DNA from: Polytrichum commune
Lineage: Eukaryota > Streptophyta > Polytrichopsida > Polytrichales > Polytrichaceae
Direction of reading: 5' to 3'
Length of the DNA: 64,000 nucleotides
Assembly (NCBI GenBank): GCA_950295325.1
Contig: OX485807.1
Span: forward strand, 14,909,001 to 14,973,000
In this document: piece by piece, positions 38,986 to 48,408 of the stretch
Position numbering within the stretch: position 1 is the first letter of the stretch
Layout: each line of letters starts with the position of its first letter
Notes under the pieces: model-generated
The model's database searches: none
What the model saw: only the letters and a program-made list of their open reading frames with translations
Told to the model about the DNA's origin: nothing
Made by a program: the position numbers and the translations under genes

Positions 38986-40746
38986 GGCTGCCATAAAATG
39001 GGATGTGCCAATGTCGAAAGGACACCCGGTATGACCGGTGTCCTAGGAGTGAGAGAGTGAACAATATCCTCGCACCTCCGAATTAGCTCGGCGGAATCAC
39101 GCCAAGGAGGAAGGGGATCCTTGGGATGGCGCACCAATGCACCCTCAGGTGCCATATCCCGTTGATCGTCTGTACTCCCCATGAATGCCAATGACTCCTC
39201 CAACAATGCGGAACCATAAGGCAATGTGTCCACCATAGCACCACATCCAAAAACCATAGATAATGATACTATGGTCACGGCCGCCGCGAAAGCCACGGGA
39301 ATAAGTTCCATGCGGCCATCCCCAGCCGACCAACCTGGTCGGATCCACGCCTCCTCAGTCCAGTTGTCCAAACCAAAACCAAGAGGGTAAAGTACTTGCT
39401 GACCAACTAAAATGCCATAATTGGTCGCATCCGTCACCGCACACCTAAGAAGAAGAGGTGCGGGTGAATCTTCAGGCTTCACTCGGAAGCTAAGCTGTAA
39501 TGGCTCCCGAGTATAACCCATGGCCCGCTCCACGTGACCAATGGATGTGACAATGGTGAATGGACAGGGAGCCAAATCCTCGGCCGTCAACCTCAACTCT
39601 TGGGCAAGCCTCTTGCCGATCATAACTGGTTGTGCCCCTGAATCCATCATCACACAACGGGGAGCAACCCGAGTAGCATTGCTCCCAGTGCGACTGACCA
39701 CCAAAATTCCGGTATCATTTATCATACGCACAACGCCGGGTCGAATGCCGTGGCGCTCGCGGACATGTCTAGCAGCGATATCAGACAGATAGGTTGCACC
39801 CGCGGATACTGGTGAGTCATAAGACGTGGCCGGTGCCTTGTCATCTGAGGCGTGTGCGTTAAAAGACGCAATGGTCTCTGCCGCAAGTTTCACTTGCCGT
39901 TTGGCCACATCCTCAGGATCTTCAGAAGCAGGGATGTCCGTAGTGGCTTGAGCCACGGTCAGAGAAGGTAAGGATGTCTTCTCTTTCAAAATCCTACTTG
40001 CTAAGTGAAAAACCTTAGCAGGTTGGAACTCTGGCGATGACCACTCCATGGCCATGAACAAAGGTGTGTGCAACACCTTGGATGCCAACGTGTGCGCCAC
40101 ATCGGTCGCTGAATGTGAAACCTCATTGTTCGGATGACGACCACTGACAGATTGGACGGCATCGGCAAATCCAAAAGATAATGGTAGTCGTGCCTGACCA
40201 ATTTGGTCCGCGGGCGCATTGTCCCCAGCTCGCGAGCTTGCCACATATTCATTTGTGGTCGAAGGTATGGATTGTGACACGGCTTGAACACGTGTAATGG
40301 CCGCGGAACTCACCACCTCGCCCGAGGCTCCAAACATATAGTAATCCGGAGTGAAAGAACTAGCCTGAGCTCCGGAGGAAGACGGTGAGGCCAAGATTTG
40401 GCCGGATGACGCCAAGCTTTTGAACCTCTCCTCCATGGCTCCAATCTTCGCCTCCAACGTCTTCTCCCGGTCGGAAAAAGATATTTCTCATGATGGAGAG
40501 CAAAGCAGTTCTCTACCGCGTGATTGTTCCGCCCACAATGGGAACACTTCAACTCCTTGGGTAACTGATTACCCGTCGTCCCCTTCGCCGAACAAATGGT
40601 TTCCGCTTCGGAGTAGTGACGGTCTGGGCTTGCCTTTGCTTCGAAGGACAGTCCTTCTTAGCATGGCCGGCCTGCCCATAAGACCAACAATACATGGTCT
40701 TGTCTACCTCGGCCTCCGCCAATCCCGCAGCCGCAATCAGAATTTT

Positions 40747-41787
40747 TCAGGATTTGCTAGAATCTACTAGCAGGGATACCAAATCAGTGGCATTGTGCTG
40801 ACACAATGCACAATCACACTGCTCGACAATGGTGAAAGCCTCTGCAAGTGTCGCCCAGCCACCATAATTCATGATGATCCTGGGCAATGCTAAGTCAATG
40901 AGGCGTTTGTCAATCTTGGACAAAAATACCTTCACCAACTGGCTCTCTGCGAAAACACCTCCAGATTCTCTTGCAAACCTCGCCAACCTCGTGTACATGG
41001 TACGAGGTGTGTCCTCTTTTTTCCGTCGAAAATCCTGGATCCGTTGCATTTGATCTCGGTAGAAACCTCCATATTCCTCCTCCAAATGGAGTTGGAATTC
41101 ATGCAGAGGATCGAAGTCAGGCGGGGCCCCTAAAGATGCTAATGCCGCCTGGGTAGCCTGGGCATACCGAGAGAGTGGAAGACTCGGACTCGACGTACTC
41201 GCAGATGTGGATGTGGGAGCCTGGTCTTTAGGCCCACTGGGAAAACTCCCCTCCACATCCACCACAACGATGCCCTCGGCTTGTTCCGGCTTCACCACAG
41301 AAGCGGCCAATAAAGTAGAAGTTGCGCCTTCCTTTAATGCGGAAACAAGCTCCACCCGAGTCTTCCAGTATCACTCCACTTGGCGCAACACCATGCAATG
41401 AGCATCCCTCCATTGCTCATAAGTCTGGAGCGCCTCATGCTCCAAATGTTGGGGTAGTAATTCAAACGCATATCAGTCATTGAAACTGGTATTGCGTTGA
41501 CGCTTCTCCCTCATTCATGTCCTGAACCGAATTTTCCAATCTTGCAAGGAAATGGTCCCTGCTCGACCAGAAAATCGGTCACGGATGCCGCCTCGCGTCT
41601 CCTCCTCCATCTCGTCAAAAGATCCCACCCAAAGGACGTGAGACCGAGTAGCAATCCCCCACGCCGAAGTAGGCTGAAAAGCCTCGTTGGATGCTACCAC
41701 GGGTTCACTGTCCAAAAGATCCGAAGATCGACCTTGCGATGATACCGGAGACGTAGAATGATATTGTTGGCTCCGAGTTGTAATCAT
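40747..41787 (-). pseudogene. gag of the inner element
   Basis: From the ATG at 41787 (MITTRSQQYHS) one frame runs to 40747 and beyond, broken by TGA stops at 41517, 41475, 41373 and 40749. Gag-like features are YAFELLPQHLEHEALQTY, YRDQMQRIQDFRRKKEDT and FLSKIDKRLIDLALPRII, typical of the retrotransposon Gag helical region. After the last stop a zinc knuckle reads CWSYGQAGHAKKDC at about 40700-40650, with Tyr where the second Cys is expected. A second, intact knuckle, CSHCGRNNHAVENC, follows at 40546-40505 in another frame. Gag packages the RNA and forms the particle. Confidence 0.85.
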
Positions 41788-41789
41788 AA

Positions 41790-42784
41790 ACCCGCAATGG
41801 ATTTGGTCACTGGAGCCAACAACCTAAACTAATGTGGTATTAGGATAAATGCAACCTGCACCTGCAACCACCATCAAATCTTATGGTCTGCTGGTCATCA
41901 ATCCAGCCTCACCATAAAGGAATACAAGCACCGCCCACTTGGTGCACACACAAGGATCTCGTCGGTCATTACTCCGACCTCACTCCCACAATACCTTATC
42001 ACAATCTATGACAACACAAAAATGGGGCAATGTTGGACGACTCCAACACAAGAACCCGCAACGGGGAAAGATACCACAACAAAATACAATGAACAATGCA
42101 ATAACCGCACTGGATCCTCTTCCCCAAAACAACACTTAAACAAAAATTGAAAGCGACCACGACCAACCGGCACCCGCCTACGGTTGGTGGTCAAAATGAA
42201 GAGCTTCTGTTGCTTAAGAAGAAAAAAATGCACATCTCTCATTTTTGCCACCACCACCTAAGAATCTCTCCTCACAACAATGCCAAGAATGTGTGTTGAT
42301 AAACACAATTCGACCCTAATAACAATTTATTTTAGGCTGAACGAAAATTCCACATGCCACCCAATTCCCAATGACACTCCCCTCGGAAATTTCGTACAAT
42401 ACAACCCCTAAAAAGAATCCCAAATATTTTTAATATTTCATAAGAGTTTAGGTTTTCTTCCTTGTGTCTTTGATTAATGAGCCCAAGAAATTAACCTCTT
42501 AGACAGAAGAGAAAAATTAGAAGTTGAAAAGAAATATACTTAATTAATTAATTAAATTAAGTCCGGTTTTAATTCATTAACGCATTGATTAATTAAAGCA
42601 AAAAATAAAATTAAAATAAAAGGATTGTCACTGAACCGGTTTGACTTGCGACCACACGGGTCTCAACCGCTTATGCCCAAACAAAAAAATCTCCCCGATC
42701 ACTACCCCCATTTCGGGATTGGATAATTTGCGCGACCGCTCCTTTCCTCGGATGTGGTAGCCGCTTCTCCGGAATCAGACCCAA
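41790..42784 (-). other. Leader of the inner element between primer site and gag
   Basis: About 1 kb without a supported ORF separates the primer-binding site candidate from the gag start. It includes an AT-rich palindromic stretch (CTTAATTAATTAATTAAATTAAG type, near 42540-42562). Confidence 0.5.
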
Positions 42785-42790
42785 AATTTA

Positions 42791-43696
42791 TGTTATGTAA
42801 GCATGCTACCTAAGGCTGCTTGCATGCTGACTGCTGCCTTGCTAGCTAGCTGGTTGGCTCACTGCCTGTTGCCTTGCTGGCTGGCTGGTTGGCTCATTGC
42901 CTGCTGGCTGGCTGCGCAGGCAGCAGCCGCCGCCGCATGCCGCAGACCGCCGCTGGTTACAGACCAGCAGTAGCGGCAGAACCAATAGCGACAGTACCAA
43001 CAGCAGAGACAGTACCAGCAACAGCGACAACAACTGTTTCTTTTCTTTTCTTTTCTTTTTTGCAAAAATTGGATCCCTTTTGAGGATCAAGAATACTCCT
43101 ACACCTTTCACTTCACAAATTCATGCTTGTGGACAACCAATTCGTACCAAATTCCGTGAAAAATTGACAGATTTCTCATCACAATTCAAAGTGATGTGTA
43201 GGCTTCACAAGCACACCTCTTTCTCCTTATTTCTTCGCGAATCCGCAATGTTTGTCTTCTTCCACTCCAAAATCTCGCAACCTCTTGTCCTCACACTATT
43301 TCTTAGGTGTTGGAGCTTAATATTTGAAGAAAATAGAAGGAATAATACACATTCTTGCCAAGTGAGAATGAAGAGAGTAGAACACTCATAAGAGCTCTAA
43401 TTTCTCTTCAAATGCACACAACTAGTCAAGCTATCTCTCACTCCACCAAGGGAGAATCCAAGAGTGTAAGTAGGGGAAGAAGAACTCATGATTTATTGCA
43501 AAATCATGCAATCTACACCTCACACAAGCTCTCTCCACACACTAACTCACAAGACTTGACTTGGCAAGAATGTCAAGCCAAGAAGGAGACTCCTCACTTA
43601 GGAGCCTTCCTCTCCACATCTAGATTCATTCATCTAAATCTAGATGGATGAAACCCAACGAATAAGGTGCGGCCATCGACGCCGCATACCGTGACA
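42791..43696 (-). repeat. 5' LTR (right) of the inner element
   Basis: It reads TGTTATGTAAGCATGC to ACCGTGACA in plus-strand terms (906 bp). Its outer 340 bp (43355-43696) matches the 3' LTR closely. The inner 560 bp (42791-43350) has no counterpart there. That inner part includes a 35-bp tandem duplication of TGCCTTGCTNGCTNGCTGG type (42835-42904) and a CAG/CAA-rich stretch. Confidence 0.75.
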
Positions 43697-45216
43697 CGGC
43701 ATAAAGGACTCCTTTCGGGCATTACCACTTTAAAATTTTAAGTTGTAGATTGACTAATGCATCAACTACATGTCAAGGTGCGATGAAGAGTGTAGTGATC
43801 CTAAGTGTGCAAATGAACATTTGGTTGTTAAGAAAAGAAAAAAAATTAAATCCATCATTGCAAGATATACTCACGATCTATGGTTCATGGATCTACATAA
43901 TATTTTGCAATTGGTTTCCAACTTGTAGATTGTTCCAACCTTTGGAAATCTATGAACGGAAGTAGGAATGTGTAAGCATGGACCTCATTGTTAGTTTTAC
44001 CCCTACTAAACAAAGTTATGATGTAATTTTTGTGTGTGCTGATAAATTGACCAAGATGGGTCATTTTATGTTGACTACCAGTTTTGTGACCTCCGAGGAC
44101 ACAACATGATTATTTGTGTATCATGCATTTAAACTATATGGCATTACCTTATCATGTATTTAAACTAGGTGGTATATGAGATGTACATGTAGTTTTTGGC
44201 AAGAGTTGCACTATTTATTAGGCACTCAATTGGCTATGACTACATCTTGTCATCCTCGTACCGACGGGCAAACACAAAAGTTAAATAAGACTTTTGAGGA
44301 TATGATTCAACATTATGTGACTCCTATCCAAGTCGATTGGGATGATTTCTAAATTTTTTAATATTTAAATGTTTAAATGTTTCTTTAGGTTGATGGTTGA
44401 ATTTGCCTATAACAACTTGTGGCAAAAATCCATCAACACATTATTTTTATTAAATTATGGTCAACATCCTACAACACATGTCAGCATCAAGATTAGTGGA
44501 TCTCAAGTCCCGATTGCAAAATATTCTCATTGTCTATGGACAATGTTATTAATGAATTTAACATTTGTTGGCAACCCAACAATAGCAAAAGTCTAATAAT
44601 GATACCAAACGACGTGATGTGTTGTATGAGATGGGATTTGAAGTTCTTCTTAGTACTACCAACATTATATTGAAAACCTTTGGTGCGAGGAAATTGCTTC
44701 CTTGATGGCTTGGTTCATTTGAAATTAACAAGAGAATGAGTGTGTTGTAACATTACCCTTTGAATATGCCAATGACTTCTAAAATCCATAATGTTTTTCA
44801 TGTTTCATTGTTCAAGACCTACAAGGTTTTGCCATTACCAATCGTTGAGATGAGAATATATCCTACGAGGTGGAAAGGTGGTGCGATATGAGGCTAGAGG
44901 AAGTCATTCCCACCCTTTGAAATTACACCTCATCAAGTGCTTGGTTATGGGCTTGAGCATAACTCTTGAGAGCTTGAAGCTAATTTGAGTCCTACGGTAC
45001 TCAAAAAATATCAAGACTATGTGGCTTGCTCAAGTGAGCACCTATCACGTTATGGTGTTGGATGTTAGAGTTTACCCGATATTGCGCCTAAATGCAAGAG
45101 GCGTAGATGATTTTAGCATAGAAACTTTCTTTCCTAGATCTCTAAATAAGGTTTAACTTGGTTGAAGGGTTTCATTTGTGAGTTGAGCAAAGACATCAAA
45201 CTTGGAGGAGGAGGAG
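43697..45216 (+). pseudogene. RT fragment, integrase and chromodomain remnants of the outer chromovirus
   Basis: After the CGGC duplication RT resumes with GHYHFKIL and LTNASTTCQGAMKSV (43720-43800). Integrase core follows from about 43970 (SMDLIVSFTP, KLTKMGHFMLTTSFVTSED) through a CHPRTDGQTQKLNKT segment (about 44250-44295) and VEFAYNN / FLLNYGQHPTTH (44395-44480). Then NVFHVSLFK (about 44790-44815). At 44935-45070 the C-terminal chromodomain is readable as LGYGLEHNS, a TGA where the family has Trp, then ELEANL. The region between RT and integrase, including YxDD and RNase H, is deleted. Confidence 0.8.
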
Positions 45217-45466
45217 TGTAATGTGTTAGTACGAACTATACTAATATGAAGCCTCAAAGGTGAACTCAACCAGGCTATTATGAGGCCAGGTGGATAAAAA
45301 TGGATTAATGACAACTCAAATAACTACTTGTAACTCCTCTTAACTCTTCTTATCTTGGACAAGTGGCATGGGGGTGAGCACTATGCATGAGGAAGGCATG
45401 CACAACAAGGGGCCTCCTTCCTTATGGCTCTAAGGTGGGGTGGTTCATCTCTCTCTCTCTCTCTCT
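45217..45466 (+). repeat. Right LTR of the outer chromovirus (truncated)
   Basis: It starts TGTAATGTGTTAG after a purine tract and matches the left LTR through AAGGGG and GGTGGGGTG. Similarity is lost at a (CT)n run near 45446-45466. The terminal 100 bp expected from the left LTR is not found. Confidence 0.65.
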
Positions 45467-46200
45467 AGATTGGACACATTCACATGACTGGGCTCTACTA
45501 GTCAATAGTGTATGACCTCAAAGACAACACTTTGATTGTTGGGTGCAATTGTGCTCCAAGTTTGTACATTATTAGCAATGACCATAATGTGTAAAAATGA
45601 TGTATAAATCACAATCACCAAATATCCATGATCCTAGTAAGATAGATGAAGCCAATTTTAGCTTCTTTAATCAAACACCTATTTGTGGCTCTTCATCGGC
45701 AATATAGTCGCTCTAATTTAGTGGGCGAGTAATACATGTTGATTTAGTTGCCACCTTTGATGATATTTGGGTTAGTCACCTTCGCAAAAAACATACTACA
45801 CCCACCATCCTCCATATTTAGGAGTGCTATCAATTGAGCTATGACATGCTTGACTTTTGTGGCGGGGTGGGCAAATTTGGAGGCGGCATGTGGTTGTGAG
45901 GTGCCGACCACTTTGTATTGTGGATATTCTATAACGAAAATCTAGTTCAACAACATTTTAACTTACCCGTGACCACTTTAGAGACATGACATGTTCAATA
46001 TTGGTGTTATACTTGTTTTTATTTGACAAATGACCCATGTGGGGTCCGCTAAGGTGTCGAGGCATTAAAGTAACACCTTCCTTTTGGTGACACTTATTTA
46101 AAATCCCTGAGTTGTCAACAAGTGAGTGCAACAGTGCCACACATCACCATGGCTTCCATCTCCAAGTACTATATTTTTGCCTCCTTCACACTAGTGAACT

Positions 46201-46683
46201 ATGTATGAGTTTTGGGACATCATCCAAGCTCGAAGAGCATGGTGGTGGTCGACCTTCATCATGCATTATCTTTGTGGGGTTAGAATGGGCAACTATGATA
46301 GCTTCCATTGGAAATAAACTCTCTTTGGGAAAAGGATCCCTAAGGACTTTGTCAAGAAGATCAAGGTTTGGCACGTCCTTTGCGGCAATACACTCCTCAA
46401 GGCAAAGGGCGTAGCAAAATATAGATTTTTTCAAATATTGGAAAAAATGCCGCAGGTCCGGCCAAGCCGGAATAAGTTGGGGGTGTCTATAAAATGAAAT
46501 GATGAAAAGAAAACGACACATAAATGGATGATTGGGATTGAGTATAACAACAAGGTTTTCAACCAAGAACAATGGCATGAATTCAAGGTTAAATACCTTG
46601 TTTGGGATGACCTTATTATGTGTGCCAAGGTCGCTCGGGCTAGGTTGGTTAAATATGTGAGGATTTTGTGCCTACTCGGCTGA
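46201..46683 (+). pseudogene. Decayed ORF of unknown family
   Basis: A 161-codon frame starting at ATG 46201 (MYEFWDIIQARRAWWWSTF) is open except for a TAA near 46316 and a TGA near 46500. Segments such as KDFVKKIKVWHVLCGNTLL, KGVAKYRFFQILEKM and HEFKVKYLVWDDLIM have ordinary protein composition. I do not recognise the family. Position among repeats suggests a transposon remnant. The minus-strand ORF at 46578-46186 is its shadow. Confidence 0.4.
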
Positions 46684-48408
46684 AGCCCTCCTCAAAGGAT
46701 TTGACAAAACGTGGGGGCCTAGGAACATCTTTTGTCAATGGGATAGGATGAGAGTCACTTAAATTGGAAACATCAACATATGTAGGTTTGTTTGACACTT
46801 TGGCTTGTCATTTGGTGGCTTGGGTGTTGTCCTTGTATGGTGGGGTGGGGGTGGTCCTTGGTTTGGTGGGTTATCCTTGGTGGGTCCTTGTTACTTAGGT
46901 CTTTGGTACTATTTACATGCAGTGTGGCGTGTCCAAGGGACTCTGCCTCCCCTTGAAGTGGGTGCATCTTTCTTGGTTTGTGATTTATTGTTGTTGGCAT
47001 TTTGGCCTTTTTGTCTCAAAAAAATATTAATGCAACAATGCCATCGAGTAAGTCATTGTTACAAGCGATTAATCATATGCAACATCAAGTATAGAATATC
47101 CACTTTGGCCATTCATAATAGCGGTGTAAGAAGGATGCAAGAACACTTTTAGAAGAACATTGACTTTGGCCAATCATAATGGCTAGTCATGGATCTGTCT
47201 GCTCGATGAGGCGGTGTAAAAAGTGATCCAAAATAGGGGGGACAACACCTTCATTTTCATAGCCTTATACAATTGAGTTTGTATGTTGGGTGGGGTTGGG
47301 AATAAGCTAGATTCTATTTATAATTATACTTTTTTTATTTTCATGATAGAGCATTGTATTGGTATATTCAAGTTGAAAAACTTGGGTAAAGCAATGTAAT
47401 TATATTACAAGAATGGAATAGTTGAAAGTGGCCAAATAATGTTACGTTAATAGAAAATCCTCACTTGCTATAAGGCTCATTTTGTGGTGATTCTTAGTTA
47501 GCAATCCAACATCAATAGAGCCCCCCTTGTGGAGAGTAAAATGCTATTTCCTTAAGACAACTTTGCAAATTTATGTAGGTTGCATATGATTTTTTTTATT
47601 TTTTATTTTTTTATTTTTTATTTTCTATAGAGTACGTATAGATCTACTAATGTATGGATTTTTTTGAAATTTTTCCAAGCTACCTAACCTTCTTGAGATA
47701 GCAAGAGTTTCTTAAAGTGTCGCTTTAAGGCCTCAAACCTTAGTGATGTCATCCACTTACACAACATTGAACGATGGAAGAGCCCCCCCAACACCATATT
47801 GGAGCATAGAGTATTTAATTCCAGTGCCTACATGAACACCTTCCTCAACTCCAATTTCAACGAATTCAAATTCTTTGGTCTTGATTTGCACTTAATAACC
47901 TACTCAAGCATCTGATGCTCGATTTTATCAGTTGGATGATTCCACATGACTGAAGGTGTTCACATAAGCTCATCTATCTCAGCGAGTGTTACATGACATT
48001 TATTCAGTAAAGTGCATTTGTTCATGTGGGTTCCGAGAATATAACCATGAGATGCCCCAACATAACTCAAATGAACTCTAAATTTGTATCATCAAGTCGT
48101 GAACGTATTTAATGTGCAATGAGACAATAATTGTCTTCCATAGTTAGCAAATATGATTTCGACGTCATAGCCCATGATTAAGAAATACAAGACCTTTCTT
48201 TGGAGGATTTGGAGATCATCTTGCAGGTAAATCTTCTTGTACTATTAAAGCTTACTTATTCGCCAAATTTGATTGGCCTCAAGCAAAGCGAGGCCCACAG
48301 CCTACAATTACACTACGCTTAACTTAGTCTCAACTAATTAGAGTGATGGGATGCATTCTATAAACTTACCGAGTTCAGAGAATCTGGCTCTCTCCAAGCC
48401 GGTGCTAA

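Larger units (their letters stand above)
34569..40560 (-). pseudogene. pol of the inner element: PR - C5-MTase - RT - RNase H - IN - PHD
   Basis: From 40457 to 34569 one frame of about 1,960 codons is open except for six stops (38231 TAG, 37718 TAG, 37658 TAG, 37337 TAG, 36041 TGA, 35270 TAG). Domains in order: retropepsin-type protease (MMDSGAQPV, with GILVGQQ later); C5 cytosine methyltransferase; RT (RMCGDYRPVN, TLDLRSGYHQ, YIDDV at 37013-36999); RNase H (DWSALGLGAVL, then TNHQPLRWL where the family has TDH, so a catalytic Asp is lost here, then NADGLSR); integrase (HHCC: HEELGH and CEVC; DDE: SLDFAGP, LTDQGREFF, DGLAERV); a GPY/F-like region (GDYVYL); PHD finger. A frameshift near 40475 separates pol from the second Gag zinc knuckle. 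The domain order is that of Ty3/gypsy, with two unusual additions. Confidence 0.92.
33739..43696 (-). mobile_element. Inner Ty3/gypsy element encoding a cytosine methyltransferase and a PHD finger
   Basis: A 9.96-kb LTR retrotransposon on the minus strand, inserted into the RT of the outer chromovirus. Both ends read TG...CA and it is flanked by CGGC (33735-33738 and 43697-43700; ACGGC if the terminal A is shared). Order of coding regions in the minus direction: gag with two zinc knuckles (41787-40480), then pol (40457-34569): aspartic protease, C5 cytosine methyltransferase, RT, RNase H, integrase and PHD finger. A primer-site candidate (TGGGTCTGATTCCGG, 42784-42770) lies 6 nt inside the 5' LTR; the tRNA was not identified. 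A polypurine tract (GAGGGGGGCA) lies at about 34286-34297. This copy is inactive, with ten premature stops and at least two frameshifts. Confidence 0.9.
30321..45466 (+). mobile_element. Outer Ty3/gypsy chromovirus, decayed and interrupted
   Basis: The left LTR (30321-30684) and a truncated right LTR (45217-about 45466) share TGTAA-N2-TGTTAGTA, GAACTCAACCAGGCTATTATGA, CTACTTGTAACTCCTCTTA and GGCAAGTGGCAT. A tRNA-iMet-type primer site (TGGTATAATAGC) starts at 30686 and a purine tract (GGAGGAGGAGGAG) precedes the right LTR. Remnants run in order: gag with zinc knuckle, protease, N-terminal half of reverse transcriptase, integrase and chromodomain. A hAT-like element sits in gag (31330-31891). 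A second retrotransposon (33739-43696) splits the RT, and RT resumes after it in register. The RT catalytic region and RNase H are missing between about 43.85 and 43.97 kb (internal deletion). Many stops and frameshifts show an old insertion. Confidence 0.85.

Noticed and set aside
42874-43391. Overlapping ORFs rich in Ala, Thr and Ser
   Set aside because: They lie in the 5' LTR of the inner element and come from tandem GCTG and CAG repeats.
46186-46578. Minus-strand ORF of 130 codons
   Set aside because: It overlaps the plus-strand frame 46201-46683, which has more protein-like composition; the minus reading has no recognisable motif.
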